Assembly (NCBI GenBank): GCA_964017065.1
Contig: OZ024790.1
Coordinates: forward strand, 6,145,498 to 6,209,497
Direction: 5' to 3'
Origin: Haliclona indistincta
Lineage: Eukaryota > Porifera > Demospongiae > Haplosclerida > Chalinidae
Length of the DNA: 64,000 nucleotides
Each line of letters begins with the position of its first letter. Position 1 is the stretch's first letter. The translations under genes were made by a program, and so were the position numbers. Of the stretch, positions 44,552 to 55,110 are shown piece by piece. The notes below the pieces were generated by a model. That model was not told the origin of the DNA, ran no database searches, and saw only the letters and a program-made list of their open reading frames with translations.

Positions 44552-47476
44552 ACACACACTCTCTCTCTCTCTCTTAGCTATTTTTGTTATTTTCAAGGCT
44601 AGGCTGTATTTTGCTTTATCATGATTGCTTGTATGCACACAAGTTTACTGAGACTACAGTAGTGTCACTGGTAGTGCTCTCTTACCACCTCTACTGTAGA
44701 TTGCTGTAGAGTCACTTGCTCACATACTCCTCTCTCTTGCATCACTGCAGGTTATAATCAGAACACTGGTATGCAAGGTGAATTCCCTGGCACATATGTT
44801 CAGTTCGCGGAGGAGCACATGCCTGGATCTCCTGAGCCTCCTCCTGAACCTACACCCAGGGAACCTTCACCTCCAACTCCTCCCGTTCGTACGGCACGGA
44901 GACACACCACCCAAGAGACCCCTCCCCAGCCTCTGCCACGCCCACGAAGCAGTCGTCCCTCTCAAACCCTTCCACCGGAGCCTGAGGAGTCCCCTCCGCC
45001 CGCTGTACTAGTGCATGATCTGTTCAAAGTGTCTCTACATCTCCCAATACAATGCTCAGTCTGTAAGTGAAGGAGTGAGTGGGCGAGCGAGCGAGCGAGT
45101 GAGTGAGTGAGTGAGTGAGTGAGTGTGTGTGTGAGTGAGTGAGTGAGTGAGCGAGCGAGCGAGCGAGCGAGTGAGTGAGTGTGTGTGTGAGTGAGTGAGT
45201 GAGTGAGTGAGTGAGTTGTGTATTGTAATCCTCTTCAGGTGATGACTATATCTGGGGTTCACGTAACACAGGACACAAGTGTAATTGTGAGTTTCATTCA
45301 TCATTTTGTAATACATATGTGCACTCATTTGGATAAGATACATGGTTTATAAATTCTTGTGTACATTCTGTGATGGGGGACTAGCCCCAATACAATACTA
45401 CTACTGCATTCATAGTTGATATAATGGTAGAGTCCCTTGCACTTTGTGTGTGCGTGTGTGTGTGCGTGCGTGCGTGCGTGTGTGTGTGTGTGTGTGTGAT
45501 TCATTCTCCAATATCTAGTGTGTGGGGCTGTCAGTCATACCAGCTGTCGTGATGCTCTCATGAGCGCCATAAAGTGTGACCCTTCGGTGAGTACAATGTA
45601 TAACCCTCACAATGACCTTTGATTTTTCCTCAGAGAGGAAGCGGTCTTGAGGACAGTGGCAGAGACTACGCTTACACTGTTCCTGTGAGTTCTATAAATA
45701 GAACTACATTACATCATCTACTTGGAGTTCTATATTTGAAATTTCATTTTATTGTTTTTTTTAGTCGTATGCTGATTTCAAGGAGACGGATGTTGAGGCA
45801 TGGATGAGGTCATTGAATATTGAGATCTACTGGGACAAGTTCCGACAAGGAGGGCTGACCAATGGGGCAGCCCTGGCTGCTGTTACCATGGAAACACTGA
45901 TGGTATGCACACATTTGTTTTGCAATGCTGAAGTGAATAGTGCTGAGTGTCACCTTCATGCACTAATGTGTTCAGTCACTGTTGTCTTTAAGTAATAGTT
46001 ATATCACGGGTAGGAGGGACGTATTGAATTTATTGACCTCGCCCTCGGGCGCTACGCGCCCTCGGGCTCGGTCAATAAATTCAATACGTCCCGACTACCC
46101 GTGATATGAGTAATTTGTATTCATATTGCGTGGGCGATCACGCATGCGCACATTGATTCCACGCGGTCTATATAGCAGAACGTCCATGAGTGGTAAGCAG
46201 AACGTCCAGTGGTACGTAAGCAGACGTCCAGTGGTAAGCAGCGGTAAGCAGAACGTCCAGTGGTTTCTCGGTTGTGTTTCGCTTAGCCTTAAACCAGTCC
46301 TCGAAGTTCTTGAGAGCCCATTTGTTGTTGAGAGCGGTAGTACACAAGCGTTCCTGTAGGGAGAAACAAGCTCTCGTCAATGGTCAAGAAAATGTGCTCC
46401 TTAGCTGGTGAAGAGGAATGGTGAAGACTGAGAGTAACTTCATAGACAAGATTTCTTCGTTTGATTATTGTTAATTTTATTGATTAATAAAAACCCACTA
46501 GTATTGATAGTTTGAAAGCCTATAAATATACGGCAATAACTGCGTTGTGGATCAATAAAAAAAATTCCGGGACCTAGACATATTGTACTAGTAGAAGACC
46601 CCGAGGCTGAGATATTGCCTGTTGCCAACCATGCAACAAATACTTCCGGTGATACAAACTATTTGTATCACGGGCGGCGTCTTTGATGTCGCCCACGCAA
46701 TATAATACAAAGCAGTTTTTAATACTGCCTGCCTCCCGCTGGTTAGATTTATGTGTTGAGTCTTTATCGTTTGTGATTGTATCGTCCAACGCTTTTCTTA
46801 CAATATCCATAGCTTTGTGTGTGTTTAGTTTATGAATAAACATTGATCAAGTGTGTGTTCTATCATATACACTATAGCTACACATAGCTTTAGTACTGTA
46901 CCCACTAGCTACACATAGCTTTAGTACTGTACCCACTAGCTACACATAGCTTTAGTACTGTACCCACTAGCTACACATAGCTTTAGTACTGTACCCACTA
47001 GCTACACATAGCTTTAGTACTGTACCCACTAGCTACACATAGCTTTAGTACTGTACCCACTAGCTACACATAGCTTTAGTACTGTACCCACTAGCTACAC
47101 ATAGCTTTAGTACTGTACCCACTAGCTACACATAGCTTTAGTACTGTACCCACTAGCTACACATAGCTTTAGTACTGTACCCACCATATGACCTATGATA
47201 TGAATCCCAAGGGTACAATTATGCTAGTGTCTAGTTTGCTTTAGACTGTGTTGCTGACTTTATTTGATGCTCTTCTTCTTGACGTGTGGTGTAGGATCTT
47301 GGTATCACTGATGAGCTCCACCAACAAATCATAATGGAGTGCTTGAATGAACTCTGCCGTCCATCTAGTGTAAGATACACCTCACTCACTCACTCACTCA
47401 CTCACTCACTCACTCACTCACTCACTCACTCACTCACTCACTCACTCACTTGTCCATTCACTCACATACCCACCTC

Positions 47477-47566
<90 letters not shown>

Positions 47567-47575
47567 CATCTCTCT

Positions 47576-47655
<80 letters not shown>

Positions 47656-48368
47656 GCTCCATTCGGCGGGTCGATGTCCACGGATGACACTGACAGTAGA
47701 AGGAGGAGACCTTCCTCAATGATCAGTATACAGAGTGTAGTGATGGGGAAAGAGAATAAGAAACGTTAGTCACATGACTCATGTATGACTGGTATTGTCT
47801 GTCATGTGACTGTTATGTGATTGTTCTATGCTATCATGTGACTGTCATGTGATTTGTGTATCTCTCAGGTGAGAGGCTAGTCAACGGTCATGTGTTCAAG
47901 GTCCATACATTTGGTGCTCCTTGCAAGTGTAACTACTGTAACAAGTATCTATGGGGTCTCATACGACAAGGTCTACAGTGCAAGAGTGAGTGTGACCTTT
48001 GAACTCTAGCGTGCTGCACTGTTATCACGTGTGTGTGCTGTAGATTGTGAGATGAGTGTGCACAAGATGTGTCTCATGGATACAATACTGTCATGTGACC
48101 AATGGAGAGCACGAGGAAGTAGAAGTAAATCCCCAACTCACTCACTCATGTACTCATGCTCTCCCTCCCTCTCTCCCCCCTCCCTCCCCCTTCCTCCCTC
48201 CCTCTCTCTCCCCCTCCCTCCCTCTCCCCCCTCCCTCCCTCTCCCCCCTCCCTCCCTCTCCCCCTCCCTCCCTCTCCCCCTCCCTCCCTCTCCCCCCCTC
48301 TTTCTCCCCCCTCCCTCCTCCCCTCTCTCCCTCTCCCCCTCCCTCCCTCCCTCTCTCTCTCTCCCGCC

Positions 48369-48420
<52 letters not shown>

Positions 48421-49033
48421 AGATGAGGTATTTGGTCTGGAGTTAGCTACTCAGTTCAATAGTCAGGCAGAGAAGGCGCCGCCTGTCATGTTCAAATGTA
48501 TCGACGCTGTAGAGAGAAAAGGTCTGTACTACCAGTAGTATGAGTTGTATATGTTGCTTCCTGTTTACTCAGGGTTAAAATTAGAAGGTATCTATCGGAT
48601 TAGCCCTTCACTGGGAGAGATATTGAAACTGAAGGATGAGCTGAACAGAGGTGACCTTGAACCTTGTCCTCTGACCTTTGACCTCTCTTCTGTTTTGTAT
48701 AGATGTTGCTGCTGTTAGTATCACTGACCCACGATGGACGGATGCTCACGTGTTTGCTGGCGCCCTCAAGCTGTACCTTAGAGAACTACCGGAACCAGTG
48801 TTCACTTATGAGCTATACACCGAGTTCGTCAAGGCTGGAAGTAAGCTGAAATACTAGCTGTAGACCAAGCACTACTCTCTCTCCCTCACTCTCTCCAGGA
48901 GGAGGCAAGGATATGGACAATCAGTTCAACACTCTCTGGCCGCTGGTCGAAAGACTACCAGCTCACAATAGGATGACCCTGGAAGTGATTCTAACTCACC
49001 TTGTCAAGTGAGTCTCACTCACTCACTCATCCA

Positions 49034-49105
<72 letters not shown>

Positions 49106-49626
49106 CCTCCCTCCCTCCCTCCCTCCCTCTCTCTCTCTCTCTCTCTCTCAGGGTTGTCAGCAACCAGCATCTTAACAAGATGTCTTACAATAACCTCGCT
49201 CTTGTGTTTGGTCCAACTCTAGTTCGTCCTAAACCGGACAACATAGTGTGAGTAAACACCACACACACAGATCACAAGAGTTTCTTATCTCTTTTGAGCC
49301 TTACCAGTGGCTTCCTTAAGTTTTTTCTTACAGATTAGGTATTAGTTTATTTAACACACTTCTTTGAATGGAAGTTGTTGTTTATTTAGCGTACATACAT
49401 TATGGTATATGTTAATATTATTGTTTATCTACTGCTACATGTGTGGTTATTCCTCTCTCCCTTCCTTCCTCCCTCTCCCTTCCTCTCTCCCTCTCTCTCT
49501 CTTCCTACCCCCTAACTCTCTCTCCCTACCTCCTACCTCTCTCCCTACCTCCTACCCCCTACCTCTCTCTCCCTACCTCTTACCTCTCTCTCTCTTCCCC
49601 CTACCCCTACCTCTCTCCCCACCTTC

Positions 49627-49711
<85 letters not shown>

Positions 49712-51124
49712 CCCCTACCTCTCTCTCCCTACCTCCTACCTCTCTCTCTCTCCCCCTACCCCTCTCTCCCTACCCCCTACCTCTCTCTCCCCACCTCCTA
49801 CCTCTCTCTCTCTCTCCCTACCTCCTACCTCTCTCCCTACCTCCTACCTCTCTCTCCCTCTCTCTCCCTACCTCTCCCTCTCTCTCCCTCTTTCTCCCTC
49901 CCTCAGTGAACTGGTGAGTAACACAGATGCTCACTGTAGGATAGTTGACGTGTTGTTGCAGAAAGGACCATGGAACCAACCGGCAGGTACATAATATTGT
50001 AGAGTACATCTGTCTGTTTATCATGATTCTCTTTCCTTTTCACTTTAGCCCCTCCAGTTCCACCAAGAGGTTAGACCCATCCTTTACTAATATGCCTTTA
50101 GTTACAGTGTAGAAAAATAGTGTTCTGACACTGCTCTGTGAAGCAGCTAGACACTGCTTAGTGCACAGGTGTCCTGGCTCTACCAGTGACTCTGTGAAGC
50201 AGCTAGACACTGCTTAGTGCACAGTTGTCACTAAAGCTATCTAACTCTCTCCCCCTCTCTCTCTCAGTCTCCGTCCGTGGTGCTCCACCCATCCCGCCAG
50301 CTCCTGAGCAGAGGCACTCCATTGCTATACCCTCGGCAGTAGCCTCAGTCCTTGCCTCCCCTCGTGCTCCGCCCCCTGCTCCACCTGTGGCAACTTCTGA
50401 CGAAGTAGACAGTATCACCATGAAAGAACCAGAGACCCTCTCAGACTGTGGCTGGTACTGGGGAAACCTATCTAGGTGAGATTAACACCAAGTTCACGTG
50501 TTCATCTCTCTCTATTCCTCCTCTCCCTCTTTCTCCCCCTCTCTCTCTCTCTCCCCCTCTCTCTCTCACTCTCACTCTCTCTCTCCCTCTATCTCTTCCT
50601 CCTTCTCTCTCTCCCTCTCTTCCTCCCTCTCTTCCTCCCTCTCTCTCTCCCCTTCTCTTCTTCCCCCTCTCTCTCCCTCCTTCCTCTCTCTATCTCTTCC
50701 TCCCCCTCTCTCTCCCTCTCTCCCTCCCTCCTCTCTCTATCTCTTCCTCCCCCTCTCTCTCCCTCCCTCCTCTCTCTATCTCTTTCTCCCTCTCTCTCTC
50801 CCTCCCTCCTCTCTCTCAGAGAGGATGTCACTCACAAGCTCAAAGATGCTGCCGACGGCACGTTTCTTGTTCGTGATTCTCATCGTGGTCAGGGCGAGTT
50901 CACTCTAACAGTTCGCAAGGGAGGACAGAACAAGCTCATTCGTATAATGAGTATCAACGGAAAATATGGTTTCTCTGATCCCGGGCAGTTCAATTCAATA
51001 CCTGAGCTGGTCAACTACTTTAAACAATTCCCACTCACAAAATACAATGCTCGTTTGAATATAAAGCTCGATCATCCAGTATCACGATTTGCTAGAGTGA
51101 GTGTGTCCGTATTTCTGTGTTTGT

Positions 51125-51190
<66 letters not shown>

Positions 51191-51661
51191 TGTGTGATTG
51201 TCTGTCATTGTTTTGTCTCGTCCAATCAGATTGAGGATGGTGAGGAAGGGGACGACCCTGAGGAGGATCTTGATAATGATGTGGAGGAGCTGCTGGACAA
51301 GCTAAGAGAGGTCACTGAGATGTTCAACGAGAAGAACGACTCTTACCTGAGACTGGAGGAGGATTTTGAGGCAATGAAGAAGGTATGGTGGAGGAGAGAT
51401 GATGAGTGACTTCAAGAGACAGGATTCCACTGCTCTCATTTTTTGTGTTTGGCGGTAAAATTATGTTCTCCTTCTCCCCTTTTTCTCTCTCAGGAGCTGG
51501 ATAAGGCTCAAGCGGCGTTCAATGCCAGCAACAATGTAGCAGACATGTTTCAAAATCAGATGGATCTTCTCAAACAGTGGGGCAGCAATGATCATTTAGT
51601 ACTACAAGATGCTGACCGAAGAAAGTGAGTGAATGACTGCTTGTTGTAAGATGTACAGTGT

Positions 51662-51708
<47 letters not shown>

Positions 51709-52205
51709 AGTAATGGACACCATCAAGACACTGCAGGACAGGCATCAAGAAGCATCTCGAGCTAGGATGGTGGCAAGCCAACAGCAACGTACGATGAACA
51801 ATCGATTCCGTAATCTTGACCGAGAGCTGAACACAATTCGTCCTGAGATGATGAGATTACAATGGCAGAGAGACCAGTATAACAGGTGAGGATTAGTGTG
51901 AGGATTAGTACGTGAGCGAGCAAGTGAGGAGAGAGAGGGAGGGGGTGGGTGAGTGAGTGAGTGAGTGAGTGAGAGAGCGAGCGAGTAAGTGGTTGTGTTA
52001 CTGTTTCTTGTTCTCTCTATCCATCATCAGTAAGTTACTTCAGGAGGGTCTCTCACAGCACTACATCACGGAGCAGGTCAAGGATAGAGCAGCTACTGAG
52101 AGTGAGAGCATTTACGGCACTTTATATGGAACACTGGAGGATGCTGATGCTGAAGAGTGAGCGAAGTTTGATCATTTCCTCACAGACACTCCACCCTCTC
52201 TCCCT

Positions 52206-52236
<31 letters not shown>

Positions 52237-53224
52237 CTCTCTCAGTGATGAGGCAGGTGGATTGTATGAGGATCCTAGTAACCCTTTCCGTCCACCCATG
52301 CCTACTCCTGCTGAGCCTACCTACGAACCTACCTCAATATTCACAGCCTCTGCTGGTTCCGGCCCGGTCCCTCCCCCTCGCTATCCCTCTGTCGCTTCTC
52401 GTCAGAGGAGCCCCGCTCCTGTTCCCATGCAGCGTGGGATGGTTCCTGAACCCCAGATAACCATGAGCATGCCTCCTGTGGCTCCACGCATTGGACCACG
52501 CAGAACCCAGGTAACTAACAACTAGAAACACTTTGACCTACTATTAGTATGGTTAATGTCCTTCCTGGTTTCCAAGTATTTGGTTTCATTTCCTCTGTCT
52601 TTGCTTCTTCCTCATTGCACGACAGGTTACTTCCTCCATTGAAGAACGCCCACACAATCGCTTGGATACGTGGTACATAGAATGTGACAGGTTAGCACTT
52701 CATCAACATCTTCACATCCTGTTCACACGCTTTTAGAGCGGAGGCACAGTCTTGGTTACGTGGTAAACCAAATGGTACGTTTCTCTGTCGTCCGTCAGGC
52801 AAAGCTCAACAGAGTTCTAAAGGAGGTCTACACACTCACACCATCGATATTGTGTAAGGGAATATATGATGCTGTGAGAGGCCTAGTAATATTAGGAGAG
52901 TGAAGGGTCTACACACATAGTACTTTGTTTTTTTCTTTCTCCCTCCCTCCCTCTCTCCCTCCCTCTCTCTCTCTCTCTCTCCCTTCTTCCCTCCCTCCCC
53001 TCCCTCAATTCCTCCCTTCTTCTCTCTCTCTCTCTCTCCCTCTCTGCAGTTACGACGGCATAAAGCATCTTAAAGTGGTCCAACATGATAGCAAATATGG
53101 TTTCTCTGTTCCCTGTCAGTATCAGTCCTTGCTAGACCTGGTGCTGAGCTACTCTGCCATCTCCCTCGAGACACACAACCCTAAACTAACAACCACATTA
53201 GCATATCCTCTTCATAGCACCTAG
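44194..53224 (+). CDS. PIK3R-like: PI3-kinase regulatory subunit, p85-like, with extra C1-SAM-C1 modules
   Basis: 27 exons (148, 312, 48, 68, 51, 138, 75, 109, 117, 81, 99, 78, 138, 109, 96, 80, 21, 208, 277, 153, 131, 177, 126, 265, 65, 117 and 175 nt), from 44194-44341 to 53050-53224. All phases close to 1153 residues; vertebrate p85 is about 724. Domains: SH3 about 5-75 (GEFPGTYVQF); C1-like 138-190 (IQCSVC ... HKCNLCGAVSHTSC); SAM 212-275 (VEAWMRSLNIEIYWDKFRQG); canonical C1 321-372 (HVFKVHTFGAPCKCNYCNKY); RhoGAP 385-575 with Arg finger (GIYRIS) and FGPTLVRP; PPVPPR microexon 50049-50069; nSH2 648-745 (FLVRDS); iSH2 coiled coil 755-945 (LDRELNTIRPEMMRLQ, RDQYN); proline-rich 950-1030; cSH2 1040-1153 (FLCRPSG). 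The iSH2 should bind p110 and the SH2s phosphotyrosine YxxM motifs (family knowledge). Confidence 0.92.
44345..44576. repeat. (CT)n/(CA)n microsatellite in PIK3R intron 1
   Basis: Starts right after the 5' splice site at 44341 as CTCT/CACT units and runs about 230 bp. Confidence 0.95.
45063..45218. repeat. (GTGA)n/(GCGA)n array starting at PIK3R exon 2 donor
   Basis: The donor GTAAGTGA grades directly into GTGA and GCGA tetranucleotides for about 150 bp. Confidence 0.9.
45445..45500. repeat. (GT)n/(GC) microsatellite in PIK3R intron 3
   Basis: Alternating purine-pyrimidine GTGTGCGT run. Confidence 0.9.
46001..46107. repeat. 107-bp near-perfect palindrome
   Basis: ATATCACGGGTAGGAGGGAC ... 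GTCCCGACTACCCGTGATAT, with stem arms of about 45 bp and a GC-rich loop (CCTCGGGCGCTACGCGCCC). Lies in the intron between the two SAM exons. Confidence 0.85.
46117..46708. mobile_element. Non-autonomous TIR element in PIK3R intron 6
   Basis: Imperfect ~22 bp TIRs around ATATTGCGTGGGCGA at both ends (46117-46137, 46687-46708), about 590 bp. The left part has repeats of GCAGAACGTCCAGTGGT. Confidence 0.65.
46875..47185. repeat. 31-bp minisatellite, about 10 near-identical copies
   Basis: Unit ACTAGCTACACATAGCTTTA + GTACTGTACCC. Copies are almost perfectly identical, implying recent expansion. In intron 6 of PIK3R. Confidence 0.97.
47382..47655. repeat. (CACT)n then (CT)n microsatellite spanning PIK3R intron 7
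   Basis: (CACT)n follows shortly after the 5' splice site, and (CT)n runs for nearly 190 bp straight into the CAG of exon 8's 3' splice site. Confidence 0.95.
48155..48420. repeat. (CCCT)n/(CT)n tract ending at PIK3R exon 11
   Basis: Pyrimidine-only tract of about 260 bp ending CTCTCTAG at 48422. Confidence 0.95.
49034..49149. repeat. (CT)n/(CCCT)n tract ending at PIK3R exon 15
   Basis: Pyrimidine array abutting the 3' splice site at 49151. Confidence 0.95.
49452..49905. repeat. Long CT/CCTAC compound array ending at PIK3R exon 16
   Basis: About 450 bp of CT-rich sequence with repeated CTCCCTACCTCCTACCTC units on both sides of a pure (CT)n core; the exon 16 3' splice site follows directly. 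Confidence 0.95.
50508..50817. repeat. Pyrimidine tract ending at PIK3R exon 19
   Basis: About 310 bp CT-rich intron sequence with a duplicated CTCTATCTCTTCCTCCCCCT block. Confidence 0.95.
51127..51189. repeat. (GT)n microsatellite in PIK3R intron 19
   Basis: About 60 bp pure GT close to the 5' splice site GTGAGTGTGT. Confidence 0.95.
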
Positions 53225-53599
53225 ACACCATCACAGAGAGAGAGTTACACATGTATAATAATAGTAACAACGCGATGATGCATGATCGTATTGGTATTTT
53301 TAGCACACTAACACTATTAGTGATGTGTGTGTTACTGACAGTTTGTGATAGTCAAATTTTGAGTGAAATATTTCATTTTTTGTAATTTTTATTTTTATTC
53401 GACACTTTTAGTCTTGTAGTGAAAGTAGAATTTTAAAGAAACTTTATAGAAACAGTGGTTGTATAAAAAATGACGTGGTTGGAGCTTGTTCGAGTACATT
53501 TGGTAGATGAAACAGAATGACGTGACGCATGTTCATTGTAATTTGTTGTTCATGGTGTTTCCTGTACAAGGTCATTCGTAGCTTTTCCTTGTTCTCTCT

Positions 53600-55110
53600 C
53601 AGGTGACGTCGCTTGTTGTGTACGCTATCTGATTGTCATACTCATGCACACCATCGTAATGGGAAGATCTTTTCAAATACACTAGCAATGACATAACACC
53701 TTTCTATGTTTTGTAAAATCTCCCTTCTGCATAGTTGTGCGAAAACATGGTTATTTTATGAGGAAAAATCCAGAAAAGTTAACGGATAAGTTTCAGTGAT
53801 CGCTATCCACCAGCAGTGATATAATTGTCTTTCCTTGACTTGCAAAATGTCCGGTCCCTTGAATTGTGCATAGTTGAGTCAAAATACTGAGTGAATATGA
53901 TAATTAAATTTTATTTCATATTTAAAATTTATTTCAGGTGGTTGCTAGCTAGGGATGCACGTGTAACGGGAGATCTTTTGAACTACATCGGCAGTGGTGT
54001 AGCACCTTTTCCAATAGAATGCCCCTTACACTTTTCTCTGCATAGTTGTGTGTTGACTATCTTGGTGGATACGTTTCAGATGGTTGCTAGGTAGGGCTAC
54101 AAGCAAGTGTGTAACAGGAGATCAGAATTAGCAGTGACATAACCACCTTTCCCAGTAGAATGCCTCTTATGCTATTCTCTGCGAATATAGTACATGGTTA
54201 TTATGAGGACAAATCTGGGGAAAGTTGTTAGATAAATTTCAGGTGGTTGCTAAGGATACATGTAACGGAAGGTCACATAATTATTTTTCCATGACTTTCA
54301 TAATGTTCCATGAGGTACATAGTTGAGTAAAAATACAGTGAAAAGTTAACAAATAATAATTAATCTTATTTCAAGCTAGAGATAAACTTGTAACAGGAAC
54401 CAGCAGTGACATAACTACTTTTTCTAGTAGAATGGCCCTACGCTTTTCTCTCAGTAGTTGTGTGAAAACAAGATTACTATTTTTATGAGGAAAATCCCGG
54501 GAAAGTTGACTTTGTGGATATGTTCCAGATGGTTGCTAGCTAAGGTTACAAGCAAGTGTGTAACAGGAGATCAGAATTACGCTGTCTAGCAGTGACGTAA
54601 CTACCTTTCCCAGTACGACATATTACATGCATGGTTATGAGGACAAAATTTCAGGTGGTTGCCTACGCATGTAATGAGAGGTCATTTCAATTACACTAGC
54701 AGTGACATAATTGTCATTCCATGACTTGAAAATGTCCCTTGCGCTTATCTCCGCTTAGTTGTGTGAAAACACAAGTTATTTATGAGGAAATCCAGAGAAA
54801 GTTAGTGAATACTAATCACAAATGTGTAACCATCGTATTACACCAACAGTGACATAACCACCTTTCCTATATGTAGTAGAATACCCCTTGTGCTCTTCAC
54901 TGCAAATACATGATGAGGAATAAATCCGGGAATTATTTTGTTGGACATAAATTTCAGGTGGTTGCTAGGTAAAATTATATGTGTCATTTGAATTACACTA
55001 GCAGTGACATAAATGTCTTTCAAAATGTCCCTTGTGCTTTTCTCTGCATAGTTGTTTGAAAACTCAGAGGAAACTCCAGGGAAAGGTGGTAGATATAGTT
55101 TCATCTAAGC
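53600..55110. repeat. Degenerate long-unit tandem repeat downstream of PIK3R
   Basis: Six or more diverged copies of a roughly 170-300 bp unit sharing AGCAGTGACATAA, CCCTT...CTTTTCTCTGCATAGTTGTG, TTATGAGGA and TTTCAGGTGGTTGCTAG. Between copies the order is kept but lengths vary. No coding potential. Confidence 0.7.

Noticed and set aside
48031..48124. C1 exon 10 as part of a separate chimaerin gene
   Set aside because: Phases join continuously from the SH3 exon to cSH2 with no start or stop codon between, so one gene is the simpler model.
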